Shown: positions 35,301 through 43,707, counted from the stretch's first letter. The stretch: 64,000 nucleotides of DNA from Pseudoxanthomonas sp. J35 (GCF_000513995.1 NZ_AZVB01000007.1:1-64000), one strand, 5' to 3'. Program-made: numbers and translations. The notes: generated by a model not told the origin, from the sequence alone.

Positions 35301-37273
35301 CGGCACTGGTCTGGTCCGACGACCGCTATGGCAAGCGCGACACCGAGGTGCTGGTGCGCGCGCCAGTGGTGGCCGAGGCGGCGATGCCGCGCGTGCTGGC
35401 ACCCGGCGACCGCGGTGCGGTGAGCCTGGACGTGCAGAACTTCAGCGGCGCGGCCGGCGAGTTCCGCGTGCAGGTGGAAGGCGAAGGCCCGCTCGCGGTC
35501 GGCGAAGGGCAGCGCCGCCTGCGCCTGGAAGACGGTGCGAAGGTGACGCTGGAGTTCCCGTTGCAGGCCCTGCCGGGCAACGCCGTGGCCAGGGTGCGCG
35601 TGCGGGTGGACGGCGGCGGCTACTCGGTGGACCGCCGCTACGACCTGCCGGTGCGCGCGGCCTGGCCTGGCGTCCTGCGTACGCAGACCCGCGTGCTGGA
35701 GGCCGGCACGCCGCTGGTGCTGGACCCGGCGCTGGCCGAAGGCCTGATCCCCGAAACCGTGGACGTGCGCCTGCGCATCACCGCGACGCCGCCGCTGCCA
35801 TCCGCCAGCGCGTTGCAGGGCCTGCTCGACTATCCCTATGGTTGCGCCGAGCAGACCACCAGCAAGGGTTATGCGGCGCTGCTGATGGATGCGGCCACCG
35901 CCACGCGGCTGGGCGTGCCGGGGCTGGACGCGAAGACGCGCCGCGCACGCCTGGAAGGCGCGTTGGGGCGGCTGGCGGCGATGCAGACCGGCAGCGGACA
36001 CTTTTCGCCGTGGGGTGGCGATGGCGGCGGCGAACCGATGCTGACGCCGTACATCGCCGACTTCCTGCTGGACGCGCGCGAGGCCGGCTTCGCCGTGCCC
36101 GAGGCGGTACTGCAGAAGGCACTGGACCGGCTCGCCGAAGACCTGCTGTCCGGCGGCGCCCAGTTCTACGGGCGTGAACACCGCGAGCACCTGCGCTTCG
36201 CCAACCGTGCCTACGCCGGTTACGTGCTGGCGCGGGTCAACCGTGCGCCGCTGGGCACGCTGCGGGCGATGCACGACCAGGAGCGCGCGCGCAGCCTCAC
36301 CGGCCTGCCGCTGGTGCACCTGGGCCTGGCGCTGGCGCTGCAGGGCGACACGCGCCGCGGCGAGTCGGCCATCGGCGAAGGCTTTGCCCGTGATCCGGAA
36401 CAGCGTCCGCTGTGGCTGGGCGACTACGGCAGCCGCATCCGCGACGATGCGCTGATGGTCGCCCTGCTGCACGAGCGCGGCCGGCCCGAGGCGAAGTACG
36501 ACGCGCGCGCCGTGGACCTGGCGCGTGCGCTGCAGGCTCGGCGCGACCGCGAGGGCCGGCTGTGGCTCAGCACCCAGGAACAGATGGCGCTGGCGCGGCT
36601 GGGCAAGGCGCTGGAAGCCGGCGACGGGCGCAAGGTCGCCGGCCGCTACCACGCCGCCGGCACGACCACGCAACTGCAACCGGCGGTCGCGTTCGCGCGC
36701 AGCCTCGACCAGGCGACGCTGGCGCGCGGCGTGCGCTTCGAGCCGGAAGGGGGCCCGTTCCATGCCAGCATCGAGGTGGCCGGCATCCCGCGCAGCGCGC
36801 CGGCCGAGGACACCCGCCACGCCGCCATCGTCCGCGAGTGGTTCCTGCCCGATGGCACGCCGTGGAAGGGCGGCACGCTGCGCGAAGGCCAGGTGCTGGT
36901 CGCGCGCTTGACCGTGGAAGCCGACCGGCCGATGCCCGACGCGCTGGTGACCGACCTGCTGCCGGCGGGCCTGGAAGCGGAGAACCTCAACCTCGGCGAC
37001 GCCAGCCAGTGGGACGGGGTGCAGGTCGAGGGCGTGGCGCTGTCCGAGCGCGCCGGCCAGGCCGAACTGCGCCACGAGGAATACCGCGACGACCGCTACG
37101 TGGCGGCACTGTCGCTGGGGCAGGGCGGCAAGGCGCGGCTGTACTACCTGGTCCGCGCGGTCACGCCGGGCACCTACTCGGTGCCGCCGCCGCAGGTCGA
37201 GGACATGTACCAGCCGACGCTGCGCGGCACCGGCAAGGCGGTCCCGGCCTCGATCACGGTGACGCCGCCCTGA
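32330..37273 (+). CDS. Bacterial alpha-2-macroglobulin lipoprotein
   Basis: Very large periplasmic lipoprotein of 1647 residues, matching E. coli YfhM (1653). The signal peptide ends in lipobox LAGC (Cys29) followed by Arg, which fits outer-membrane sorting. N-terminal MG domains, then the conserved FVWSGRDLYRPGE-like segment (VFAWSGRDLYRPGETVRV), the LALDRTGYRAGDTLEVTVTPP domain and the thioester region YPYGCAEQTTSKGY with Cys1172. Family proteins trap proteases by a thioester after bait cleavage and are thought to protect breached cells. The motif here is CAEQ rather than the common CLEQ. Start ATG 32330 has AGGGAG 7 nt upstream; a GTG at 32324 does not fit. The usual partner pbpC is not adjacent. 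Confidence 0.93.
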   Translation: MAAKGAMAGHGRGLAWLLLALLALPLAGCRPDPGGQLPEAGGEKLQATRATVEGFGLVRAWPDQEGGRLALALEFSRPLVGTQDFDALLKVEPAGDADSGWSLSDDGTTLRYPFVEPARDYTVTVPAGLLAADGSTLGQPLTRTIHTGELDPVAGFASQGSVLPARESRGLPVVSVNVDEVDVEFLRVREAQLPRFFAQFQRGGRRGGWELDQDYGDGVPLRELAEPVYLNRFVLGGERNERVLNYLPVQDIAELQQPGLYFAILRRVGRYSDQHDTAFFTVSDIGLHARAYRDTLYVHAASLRDGEPLKGVELRVLDAKGEALLKSATDGNGNALLEYRLDAGQVLVARRGRDISLLPFNQPALDLSEFAVGGRPQAAFDVFAWSGRDLYRPGETVRVSALLRDGDGRPLAPSGDAAQSLFLRLKQPDGRTFRETRLEPGPQGYYAFEQEIPADAPTGRWQVEFRTDPAAKQAVEGMALRIEEFLPERMKLDLSAQDTLAPGQALQLQAEAAYLYGAPAAGNRFTAKLALAVAREPLEGLPGYAFGDPTVELPREPREVLDTTFDAQGRLKASLALPEEAAKANTPVRVTVAGSVHESGGRPVNRSLQRVLWPAPALVGLRPLFDPEDGADANADARFELVRVDAAGKAQPAKGLKVSLVRELRDYHWRFDDARGWDYDFARRFQTVETRTLDAGGSAVGFSFPVEWGEYRIDVLDPATGLTLRYPFHAGWSWNDDNRGPDARPDKVKLALDRTGYRAGDTLEVTVTPPHAGRGVLLVESDRLLYVHDIELKGGEGKASGTFRIPVTADWERHDVYVTALVFRGGSATRQVTPARAVGVVHVPMRRDDRRVAVGLKAPAQARPQTSLPVTVSVPQLAGQRAHLAISAVDVGILNITRFPVPDAAAHFFAQRRLATDAYDVYGRVIEAFAGGTARLRFGGDIALEALPQARRPTARVQTVDLFSGPVQLDAQGNARVRLPLPDFNGTLRLSALVWSDDRYGKRDTEVLVRAPVVAEAAMPRVLAPGDRGAVSLDVQNFSGAAGEFRVQVEGEGPLAVGEGQRRLRLEDGAKVTLEFPLQALPGNAVARVRVRVDGGGYSVDRRYDLPVRAAWPGVLRTQTRVLEAGTPLVLDPALAEGLIPETVDVRLRITATPPLPSASALQGLLDYPYGCAEQTTSKGYAALLMDAATATRLGVPGLDAKTRRARLEGALGRLAAMQTGSGHFSPWGGDGGGEPMLTPYIADFLLDAREAGFAVPEAVLQKALDRLAEDLLSGGAQFYGREHREHLRFANRAYAGYVLARVNRAPLGTLRAMHDQERARSLTGLPLVHLGLALALQGDTRRGESAIGEGFARDPEQRPLWLGDYGSRIRDDALMVALLHERGRPEAKYDARAVDLARALQARRDREGRLWLSTQEQMALARLGKALEAGDGRKVAGRYHAAGTTTQLQPAVAFARSLDQATLARGVRFEPEGGPFHASIEVAGIPRSAPAEDTRHAAIVREWFLPDGTPWKGGTLREGQVLVARLTVEADRPMPDALVTDLLPAGLEAENLNLGDASQWDGVQVEGVALSERAGQAELRHEEYRDDRYVAALSLGQGGKARLYYLVRAVTPGTYSVPPPQVEDMYQPTLRGTGKAVPASITVTPP

Positions 37274-37304
37274 GGGGAAGGGGGCACCGCCGTGGCGGGC
37301 AATG

Positions 37305-37329
37305 AAAAAGCCCCGCCATGTGGCGGGGC
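37305..37329 (-). terminator. Terminator of cspA
   Basis: On the minus strand a GCCCCGCC-ACAT-GGCGGGGC hairpin is followed by TTTTT. It lies 25 nt after the cspA stop and 32 nt after the convergent macroglobulin gene. Confidence 0.88.
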
Positions 37330-37354
37330 CCATACGCCGCGACCGTCCGAAGGA

Positions 37355-37561
37355 TCAGTCGAGCGGGGTAATGTTCGATGCCTGCGCGCCCTTCGGGCCC
37401 TGGGTGACCTCGTAGCTCACCCGCTGTCCTTCCCGGAGGGAACGGAAGCCCTTGGCATTGATCGCGGAAAAATGGGCGAAAACATCAGCGCTGCCATCTT
37501 CCGGCGAAATGAAGCCGAATCCCTTGGCGTCGTTGAACCACTTGACGGTACCGTTGGCCAT
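37355..37561 (-). CDS. cspA: Cold-shock family RNA chaperone
   Basis: Protein of 68 residues forming one cold-shock domain: [20 protein letters not shown] contains RNP1 (KGFGFI) and DVFAHFSAI contains RNP2, with Ala where Val is usual (VFVHF). It binds single-stranded nucleic acids and melts RNA structure. It has its own promoter (37616-37644), a 5' leader of roughly 48 nt and its own terminator. The symbol denotes the family; the specific paralogue and cold inducibility cannot be told from sequence. Confidence 0.95.
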   Translation of the reverse strand: MANGTVKWFNDAKGFGFISPEDGSADVFAHFSAINAKGFRSLREGQRVSYEVTQGPKGAQASNITPLD

Positions 37562-37615
37562 GATGCTGCGTAGTCCTTGCGATTGACGGATTGCGCGGCG
37601 GTTGCCGCGCCGCGG

Positions 37616-37644
37616 AGTATGCGGAGCCTTTACGCGGCTGACAA
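37616..37644 (-). promoter_or_regulatory. Sigma-70 promoter of cspA
   Basis: On the minus strand, TTGTCA (37639-37644, five of six) and CATACT (37616-37621, four of six) are separated by 17 nt. The predicted start is near 37609. The long untranslated leader characteristic of cold-induced E. coli cspA is absent; this leader is short. Confidence 0.75.
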
Positions 37645-37701
37645 TCGCCGGCGGTGGCCCCGGCTGCAAAGGTTGACGGCGGCAACAGATGACACCGCGG
37701 G

Positions 37702-38451
37702 TCAACCGCGCGCCAGCTCCGCGACCAGTTCGGGCAGTCCGGCCGAGGCGGCGGCCACGTTGTCGAGGACTTCGGCCAGGGTGATTTCCTGCGCGTCGCC
37801 GCAGCCGGCGGCCCAGTTGGCGACGATCGCCAGGCAGGCGTATTCCAGTCCCAGCTCGCGCGCCAGGCCGGCTTCGGGCATCCCGGTCATGCCGACCAGG
37901 TCGCAGCCGTCGCGGCGCATCCGCGCGATCTCGGCGTTGGTCTCCAGGCGCGGGCCCTGGGTGGCGCCGTAGCAGCCGCCGTCGACCACGCGCACGCCGG
38001 TGACCTTCGCCGCGGCCAGCACCTTGTGCCGGAACATCGTGCTGTAGGGATGGCCGAAGTCCACGTGCAGGGCTTCGCCTTCGCCGTCCCAGAAGGTGGA
38101 CTCGCGGCCCCAGGTGTAGTCGATCAGCTGGTCCGGGCAGGCCAGGACGCGCGGACCGAAGCGTTCGGTGATGCCACCGACCGTGTTCAGCGCGAGCACG
38201 CGGTGCGCGCCGGCCTGCTTGAGCGCATGCAGGTTGGCGCGGTAGTTCACGCGGTGCGGCGGCAGGGCATGGCCCTCGCCGTGGCGGGCGAGGAAGGCGA
38301 CGCGCGCCTCGCCGAGGCGGCCGATGCGCAGCGGGCCGGAGGGCGCGCCGTAGGGCGTGTCGAAGTGCCGCGCCTCCACGTCTTCCAGCGCGGCCAGGCG
38401 GTATACGCCGGTGCCGCCGATCACCGCCAGGGCGATGTCCATCGCGCTCAT
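37702..38451 (-). CDS. S-methyl-5'-thioinosine/purine nucleoside phosphorylase (MTAP/MTIP family)
   Basis: Cytoplasmic phosphorylase of 249 residues of the PNP/MTAP family: [11 protein letters not shown] (phosphate loop), [52 protein letters not shown] and [22 protein letters not shown]. The base-recognition segment reads [10 protein letters not shown], with Asn where adenine-specific MTAPs have Asp. Together with the neighbouring hpt and nagZ, this favours the methylthioinosine phosphorylase described in Pseudomonas. Substrate assignment is therefore inferred. It overlaps hpt by 4 nt (ATGA). Hypoxanthine released here would be salvaged by Hpt. Confidence 0.85.
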   Translation of the reverse strand: MSAMDIALAVIGGTGVYRLAALEDVEARHFDTPYGAPSGPLRIGRLGEARVAFLARHGEGHALPPHRVNYRANLHALKQAGAHRVLALNTVGGITERFGPRVLACPDQLIDYTWGRESTFWDGEGEALHVDFGHPYSTMFRHKVLAAAKVTGVRVVDGGCYGATQGPRLETNAEIARMRRDGCDLVGMTGMPEAGLARELGLEYACLAIVANWAAGCGDAQEITLAEVLDNVAAASAGLPELVAELARG

Positions 38452-39032
38452 TCCTTCAGCGCGTAGATGCCAGGCAGGTTTCGGCCCTGCTCGTAGTAGT
38501 CCATGCCGAAGCCGAACACATAGCGGTCGGGCAGGTGCAGGCCGACGTAGTTGGCGCACAGGCCCTCGACGCAGCGGTCGTGGTCCTTGACCGTCAGCGC
38601 GGCGATGCGCACGTCGGTGGCGCCCTGCTCGATGCACCAGCGGCGCACCTCGGCCAGGGTGTAGCCTTCGTCGAGGATGTCGTCGGCGATCAGCACGCGG
38701 CGACCGAACAGCGCGGTGGCGGGACGGTGCTTCCACACCAGCTCGCCGCCCTGGTTCTGGCCGCGGTAGCGGGTGGCGTGGAGGTAATCGAACTGCAGGT
38801 CGAGGCCGCGCGCGCCCAGTTCCAGCGCCAGCTGGCCGGCGAAGGGCAGGGCGCCGTGCATGACGGTGAGGAACACCGGGACGAAGCTGTCGCCCAGGCG
38901 ATGCGGCGGTACTTCGCCGATGTAGTCGCGGGCGATCTCATCGGCCATGCGCGCGATGGCGGCGTCGATCGTGGGACGGTCGACCAGCAGGTCGGATTTT
39001 TCCAGGACTTCGGCGATCAGGAGCTCGGACAT
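38448..39032 (-). CDS. hpt: Hypoxanthine(-guanine) phosphoribosyltransferase
   Basis: Purine salvage enzyme of 194 residues. The PRPP-binding signature is [14 protein letters not shown]. The flexible-loop region follows [19 protein letters not shown], and the purine-binding end is [15 protein letters not shown]. It converts hypoxanthine and PRPP to IMP. It lies between nagZ (48 nt upstream) and the phosphorylase gene (4-nt overlap), consistent with one operon. No Shine-Dalgarno sequence precedes its ATG; TAGTCT ending 6 nt before the ATG is a weak -10 candidate. Confidence 0.93.
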   Translation of the reverse strand: MSELLIAEVLEKSDLLVDRPTIDAAIARMADEIARDYIGEVPPHRLGDSFVPVFLTVMHGALPFAGQLALELGARGLDLQFDYLHATRYRGQNQGGELVWKHRPATALFGRRVLIADDILDEGYTLAEVRRWCIEQGATDVRIAALTVKDHDRCVEGLCANYVGLHLPDRYVFGFGMDYYEQGRNLPGIYALKE

Positions 39033-39079
39033 CAGGGGAGACTACCGGAAAACAGGGAAAAGAGGCAGCAAAACGTGGC

Positions 39080-40096
39080 TCAGGCGAGCGTGGCGCGGGG
39101 CAGGCGCGACTGCGCCTGGCCGTAGCGCGCATCGGCCAGCAGGCCGTCCCAGCCCAGCGCGCCGCGGCCGATCAGGCCGGTCAGCGCGGCGGTGTTGAGG
39201 CGGCGGCCTTCGACCGCACCCAGCGATTCCTCGACCAGTTCGGGATGGCAGACCAGGACCACGTCGCAACCGGCGTCCAGGTGCGCGTCGATGCGCGACT
39301 TCACCCCGCCGGCGGAGAACGCCGCGGCCATGCCGATGTCGTCGGAGAAGACGACGCCGCGGAAACCCAGGCCGCCATTGGCCACGTCGCCGCGCAGCAC
39401 GTCCTCGATCCAGAAGCGCGAATAGCCGGCCGGCTCGGGCGCGATGGCCGGGTAGGCGACGTGGGCCATCATCACCGCGTCGGCGCCCGCCTCGATGCCG
39501 GCGGCGAACGGGACCAGGTCCTCGGCGCGCAGCACCTCCAGCGGGCGCGGGTCGACCGCGTCGTCGAAGTGGGTATCCTCGAGCACGGTGCCGTGGCCGG
39601 GGAAATGCTTGAGCGTGGCGGCCATGCCGACGCTGTGCATGCCGCGCACGTAGGCGCGGGTGAATGCGGCGACCACCTGCGGGTCGTCGCTGAAGGCGCG
39701 GTCGGCGATGGCGCGGTTGCCGCGGGCCAGGTCGACCACCGGGGCGAAGCTCAGGTCCACGCCGCTGGCCCGGATCTCGCTGGCCATCAGCCAGGCGTGT
39801 TCCTCGGCCAGCTTCAGCGCCGCATCGGGGTCCCGGCGGTACAGCGCGTCGAAGGCCTGCAGCGGCGGCAGTTCGGTGTAGCCGTCGCGGAAGCGCTGCA
39901 CGCGGCCGCCCTCCTGGTCCACGCAGACCAGCTGCGGGCGCGGCGCGGCGGCGCGGATCGCGGCCGACAGTTCGGCCACCTGGTCGCGCGAGGCGAAGTT
40001 GCGCTTGAACAGGATCACGCCGGCCACGGCGTCGTGCTGCAGCCAGTCGCGCTCCTGCGCGGTCAGTTCGGTGCCGGCGACGCCGATCACGAGCAT
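39080..40096 (-). CDS. nagZ: Beta-N-acetylhexosaminidase NagZ
   Basis: Cytoplasmic glycoside hydrolase family 3 enzyme of 338 residues that removes GlcNAc from anhydro-muropeptides in cell-wall recycling. Motifs: VAGVILFKRNF, VDQEGGRVQRFRDG, ASGVDLSFAPVVDL, the catalytic-loop His in KHFPGHGTV and the nucleophile Asp in VVFSDDIGMAA. In AmpC-bearing species its product feeds the AmpR signal. The ATG at 40096 has GGAG about 9 nt upstream; the upstream ATG at 40111 has none. A longer open frame to 40603 overlaps frnE and is not coding here. Confidence 0.95.
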   Translation of the reverse strand: MLVIGVAGTELTAQERDWLQHDAVAGVILFKRNFASRDQVAELSAAIRAAAPRPQLVCVDQEGGRVQRFRDGYTELPPLQAFDALYRRDPDAALKLAEEHAWLMASEIRASGVDLSFAPVVDLARGNRAIADRAFSDDPQVVAAFTRAYVRGMHSVGMAATLKHFPGHGTVLEDTHFDDAVDPRPLEVLRAEDLVPFAAGIEAGADAVMMAHVAYPAIAPEPAGYSRFWIEDVLRGDVANGGLGFRGVVFSDDIGMAAAFSAGGVKSRIDAHLDAGCDVVLVCHPELVEESLGAVEGRRLNTAALTGLIGRGALGWDGLLADARYGQAQSRLPRATLA

Positions 40097-40224
40097 GCGG
40101 GGGAACTCCATTCGCGCGCGGTCCGCGCGCCGGGCCATTGTCGCAGATGCGCCCGACGCCTGTGGACGTCCGGTTGACGCCGCAGGCGGCGAGGCGGGGG
40201 GGGGGCCGACGGGAGGCGCGCCGC

Positions 40225-40917
40225 CTAGACCTCGCAGCCGTCCGGGCCGCAGACCGCGCCGCCGCTGCCGCCGCCGGTACCGCCGTGGTCGCCCAGCGCC
40301 TGGCGCAGGGCGCCGGCGAACACCTCCGGCGTCTGCCCGCCGTGGACGGCGAGGCGGCCGTCGATCACGAAGGTCGGCACGGCGCGGATGCCCATGGCCT
40401 GGGCCTGGGCGATCTGCGCGCGGACCTCGGCCAGGCCTTCGTCGCCGGCCAGGAACGCTTCGACCCGCGCGGCGGGCAGGTCGCCGGCGGCAGCGGCAGC
40501 GACCAGGGTGTCGGTGGCGGCGAGGTTGCGGCCTTCGGCGAAGTGGGCGCGGAACAGCGCCTCGGCCACCGCCTGCGCATCGCCCTCGCGCGCGGCCAGC
40601 CACATCAGCCGGTGCGCGGGCAGGGTGGTGACCCGCACCTGGCCACGGCCGAAGTCCATCGGCAGGCCTTCGGCCTGCGCGGTGGCCTGGGTCTGCGCCA
40701 GCAGCTGCCGGGCGCGGTCGCGGCCGCCGAACTTCACCGTGTAGGCCTCCAGCAGCGGCACCGGTTCGGTGCCGGCGTCCGGGTCAAGCTGGAAGGGATG
40801 CCAGTGCAGTTCCAGCGGCGGGGCGGCGTCGCCCAGCAGCTCCACGCCACGCTGGAAGCGGTGCTTGCCGATCCAGCACCAGGGACAGACCACGTCGGAC
40901 CAGATATCGATGCGCAT
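40225..40917 (-). CDS. FrnE/DsbA-fold thiol oxidoreductase
   Basis: Protein of 230 residues with a thioredoxin fold interrupted by an all-helical domain. N-terminal redox motif DVVCPWCWIGKHRF (CPWC, residues 11-14), then LHWHPFQLDPDAGTEP and PAHRLMWLAAREGD, and the cis-Pro loop GIRAVPTFVIDGRLAVHGGQ. No signal peptide, so it is cytoplasmic, as for FrnE-type proteins. A second Cys pair closes the protein (AVCGPDGCEV), a feature of part of the family. FrnE of Deinococcus is a disulfide isomerase in oxidative stress; the role here is inferred. Confidence 0.9.
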   Translation of the reverse strand: MRIDIWSDVVCPWCWIGKHRFQRGVELLGDAAPPLELHWHPFQLDPDAGTEPVPLLEAYTVKFGGRDRARQLLAQTQATAQAEGLPMDFGRGQVRVTTLPAHRLMWLAAREGDAQAVAEALFRAHFAEGRNLAATDTLVAAAAAGDLPAARVEAFLAGDEGLAEVRAQIAQAQAMGIRAVPTFVIDGRLAVHGGQTPEVFAGALRQALGDHGGTGGGSGGAVCGPDGCEV

Positions 40918-40965
40918 CGCCGGAAGATGGGGCGTGCGCAGGCCCGGCGCAAGGCCGCGCGGCTG

Positions 40966-41475
40966 TCAGGCCTGGTCGCGTTCGGCCGGGGTCCAGCGCG
41001 AATACGGCCAGGCGGCCAGGGCCAGGTTGTAGTAGCGCGGCTCGTCGGTGACCTCGGCGCCCAGCCAGTCCGGCCGGGCATAGGCCTCGTCGGCCGACGC
41101 CAGTTCCAGTTCCGCCACCACCAGGCCGGCGTTGTCGCCGAGGAACTCGTCCACCTCCCACAGGTGGCCCTGGTGGCGCACGTAGTGCCGGTTCTTCTCG
41201 ACCAGTCCGCCCACGCACAGGCCCAGCAGCTGGCGGGCGTCCGCGACCGGGATGGGGTAGTCGAACTCCTGGCGGGTGTGCCCCAGCTGGCGAGACTTGA
41301 GGTTGAGGAAGGCCTGGTCGCCCTCGATCCGGACCCGCACCGAGGCCTTCTGCGCGCCGCCGGCGACGACCTCCAGGTCGTTGAGGTAGCCCTGGGCCAT
41401 GGGCTGGACCCGTTCGGCCGCGGCGCGCCAGCCGTCGCCGGCCGCCAGGAACTTGCGCTCGATCTCGATACCCAC
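40966..41475 (-). CDS. CYTH-domain protein (inorganic triphosphatase/class IV cyclase-like)
   Basis: Protein of 169 residues with the CYTH signature GIEIERKFL (ExExK) at the N-terminus and alternating basic/acidic strands forming the triphosphate tunnel (ASVRVRIEGDQAFLNLKSR, EFDYPIPVADARQLL, WEVDEFLGDNAGLVVAELEL). Start is GTG 41475 with GGAGG 6 nt upstream. Stand-alone proteins of this type usually hydrolyse inorganic triphosphate rather than make cAMP. It lies 48 nt upstream of frnE on the same strand. Confidence 0.9.
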   Translation of the reverse strand: MGIEIERKFLAAGDGWRAAAERVQPMAQGYLNDLEVVAGGAQKASVRVRIEGDQAFLNLKSRQLGHTRQEFDYPIPVADARQLLGLCVGGLVEKNRHYVRHQGHLWEVDEFLGDNAGLVVAELELASADEAYARPDWLGAEVTDEPRYYNLALAAWPYSRWTPAERDQA

Positions 41476-41640
41476 TGCCGCCTCCGGCCCTGCACCCCGG
41501 AAGCGGGGCGGGCACATGCTACGCGGCGGCGGGCGTGTTGCCACGCAGTACGCTGTCATTGCGCAGGATCATGGACGCTGTTACGGGCATCGTGTATTAA
41601 ACCGGCATCCCCCGACTTCCACACACCCCCGATTCCCCGA

Positions 41641-43707
41641 ATGCAGAAAGACAGCGCGATGCGCCTGCTCATCGTCGACGACCGCGTGGAGGATGCCGAA
41701 GCGATCGTCAGTGCCCTGCGCAACGGCGGCATCGCGGTGCGCCCCCTGCGGCCGGCCACTGCCGCCGAACTCGAACACATGGTCGCCAGCCAGCCGATCG
41801 ACCTGGTGCTGGCCGCCGAGTCCCGCTCGATGCCGCTGGACCAGGTCCGCGCCCAGGCCGCGGCCAGCGGCAAGGACCTGCCGCTGCTGCTGCTGGTCGA
41901 CCGGATCGACGACGCCGCGGTGCTGGGCACGCTTGGCGGCGGTGCCCGCGCGCTGGTGCTCAAGCACCGTCCGGAACACCTGCTGGAGACGGTCCGGCGC
42001 GAGTGGGCCGACCTGGAGGCGCGGCGCGGCCTGCGCCGCCTGGAGGCGCAGCTGCGCGAGACCGAGCGCCGCTGCGACTCGCTGATCGCCTCCTCGCGCG
42101 ACCCGATCGCCTACATCCACGAGGGCATGCACATCCGCGCCAACGACGCCTACCTGGAGATGTTCGGGTTCGAGTCGTTCGACGAACTGGAAGGCATGTC
42201 GCTGCTGGACCTGGTCGGCCCGCAGCACATCGAGGGCTTCAAGCAGCTGCTCAAGTCGCTGTCCAAGGGCGAGCCGCCGCCGGCCGAGTACCTGATGGAG
42301 GCGCGCCACGTCGACGGCAGCACCTTCCCGGCGAAGATGGAGTTCGCCACCGCCACCTATGAAGGCGAGTCCTGCGTGCAGGTGGTGTTCCGCCGCCGCG
42401 AGGAGGTGGACCCGGAGCTGGCCCGCGAGGTCGAGGAACTGCGCCAGCGCGACCAGGTCACCGGCCTGCTCAACCGCCCGACCTTCCTGCGCATGCTCGA
42501 GGACGCGGTGGCGGTGGTCGGCCGCGACGGTGGCCAGTACGGCTTCCTGCTGGTCGAACCGGACCATTACGCCCGCCTGCTGCCGGACATCGGCCTGGAT
42601 TCCGCCGACGCGCTGATCGCGGCGCTGGCCGCGCGGGTGCGCGATTCGGTCGACGCCGACGTCAAGGCGGCGCGCTTCGGCGAGCACAGCTTCGCCCTGC
42701 TGCTGGAAGGCAACCACGCCCGCACCCGGGCGGCGGCCGATGCGCTGCGCGAGGCGATCGCGACCCACGTGGTCAGCGTCGGCGACCGTTCGGTGGCGGT
42801 GACCGCCAGCATCGGCGGCGTGCAGGTCGGCGAGAAGATCGCCAGCGTGCCGCAGATCCTGGCCAAGGCGAACCAGTGCCTCGGCGCCGCCGCCGAGCTG
42901 GGCGGCAACAGCGTGCAGGTGTTCGACCCGGGCGCGGCCGACCGCGCCGAGGAGGAGCGCATCGCCCGCTGGGTGGCGCGGATCCGCGAGGCGCTGGCCG
43001 GCGAGGGCTTCGTCCTGCACTGGCAGCCGGTGATGAACCTGCAGGGCGAGCCGGGCGAGCTGTACGAGGCGCACCTGCGGGTGGACGCCAACGGCGAGCT
43101 GGTCAGCCCGACCGACTTCCTCGGCATCGCCGAGGAACACGGCCTGCTCGGCGAGATCGACCAGTGGGTGGTGCGCCGCGCGATCGCGGTGCTGGCCGAG
43201 CGCGAGCGCACCGGGCGCCAGACCCGGTTGCTGGTGCGGGTCAGCGCGCCGTCCTTCGGTACCCCGGACCTGGCCGCGCTGGTCCAGCGCGAACTGGCGG
43301 CGCATGGCGTCCCCGGCGAGCGGCTGTGGATGGAAGCGCCGGAGGCGAAGGTGTTCACCCACCTGCGCAACGCCCAGCAGTTCCTCGAGGCGGTGGCGCC
43401 GCTGGGCTGCCGGGTAGGCCTGGAGCAGTTCGGCTCGGGGCTGGATTCGTTCCAGCTGCTGGCCCACTTCAAGCCGGCCTTCGTCAAGATCGACCCGGGC
43501 CTGACCGACGAGATCGGCAAGCCGGGCGAGGCCCAGGACAAGGTCCGCGAGCTCACCGCGCGTGCACGCGAGGAGGGCATCCTGACCCTCGCCGCGCAGG
43601 TCGACGACGCGCAGGCGATGAGCCAGCTGTTCACCGCCGGCGTGGACTTCGTCTCCGGCGATTTCGTCGCGCCGGTGGGCGCGCAGATGAACTTCGAGTT
43701 CGGCTGA
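41641..43707 (+). CDS. fimX: FimX-like degenerate GGDEF-EAL c-di-GMP protein
   Basis: Protein of 688 residues with order receiver-like (1-120; LLIVDDRVEDAEAI), PAS (about 145-260), GGDEF-like (270-420) and EAL-like (440-685). The cyclase motif is replaced by GEHSF (RFGEHSFALLLEG). The EAL motif reads EAH (YEAHLRVDANGEL), and catalytic acids such as the DDFG segment are changed to LEQFGSG. It should neither make nor cleave c-di-GMP; the EAL domain may bind it, as in FimX of Pseudomonas and Xanthomonas, which controls type IV pilus assembly with a PilZ partner. No pil gene is in the window. The receiver lacks a clear phospho-acceptor (VLAAESRS). Confidence 0.87.
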   Translation: MQKDSAMRLLIVDDRVEDAEAIVSALRNGGIAVRPLRPATAAELEHMVASQPIDLVLAAESRSMPLDQVRAQAAASGKDLPLLLLVDRIDDAAVLGTLGGGARALVLKHRPEHLLETVRREWADLEARRGLRRLEAQLRETERRCDSLIASSRDPIAYIHEGMHIRANDAYLEMFGFESFDELEGMSLLDLVGPQHIEGFKQLLKSLSKGEPPPAEYLMEARHVDGSTFPAKMEFATATYEGESCVQVVFRRREEVDPELAREVEELRQRDQVTGLLNRPTFLRMLEDAVAVVGRDGGQYGFLLVEPDHYARLLPDIGLDSADALIAALAARVRDSVDADVKAARFGEHSFALLLEGNHARTRAAADALREAIATHVVSVGDRSVAVTASIGGVQVGEKIASVPQILAKANQCLGAAAELGGNSVQVFDPGAADRAEEERIARWVARIREALAGEGFVLHWQPVMNLQGEPGELYEAHLRVDANGELVSPTDFLGIAEEHGLLGEIDQWVVRRAIAVLAERERTGRQTRLLVRVSAPSFGTPDLAALVQRELAAHGVPGERLWMEAPEAKVFTHLRNAQQFLEAVAPLGCRVGLEQFGSGLDSFQLLAHFKPAFVKIDPGLTDEIGKPGEAQDKVRELTARAREEGILTLAAQVDDAQAMSQLFTAGVDFVSGDFVAPVGAQMNFEFG

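Noticed and set aside
32030-37333. Open frame of about 1770 codons antisense to the macroglobulin gene
   Set aside because: His/Arg/Gln-rich translation without motifs; the sense strand carries a complete alpha-2-macroglobulin with signal peptide and ribosome binding site.
37562-37701. Long structured cold-shock leader (thermosensor) upstream of cspA
   Set aside because: The promoter at 37616-37644 leaves a leader of only about 48 nt, too short for the E. coli cspA-type structure.
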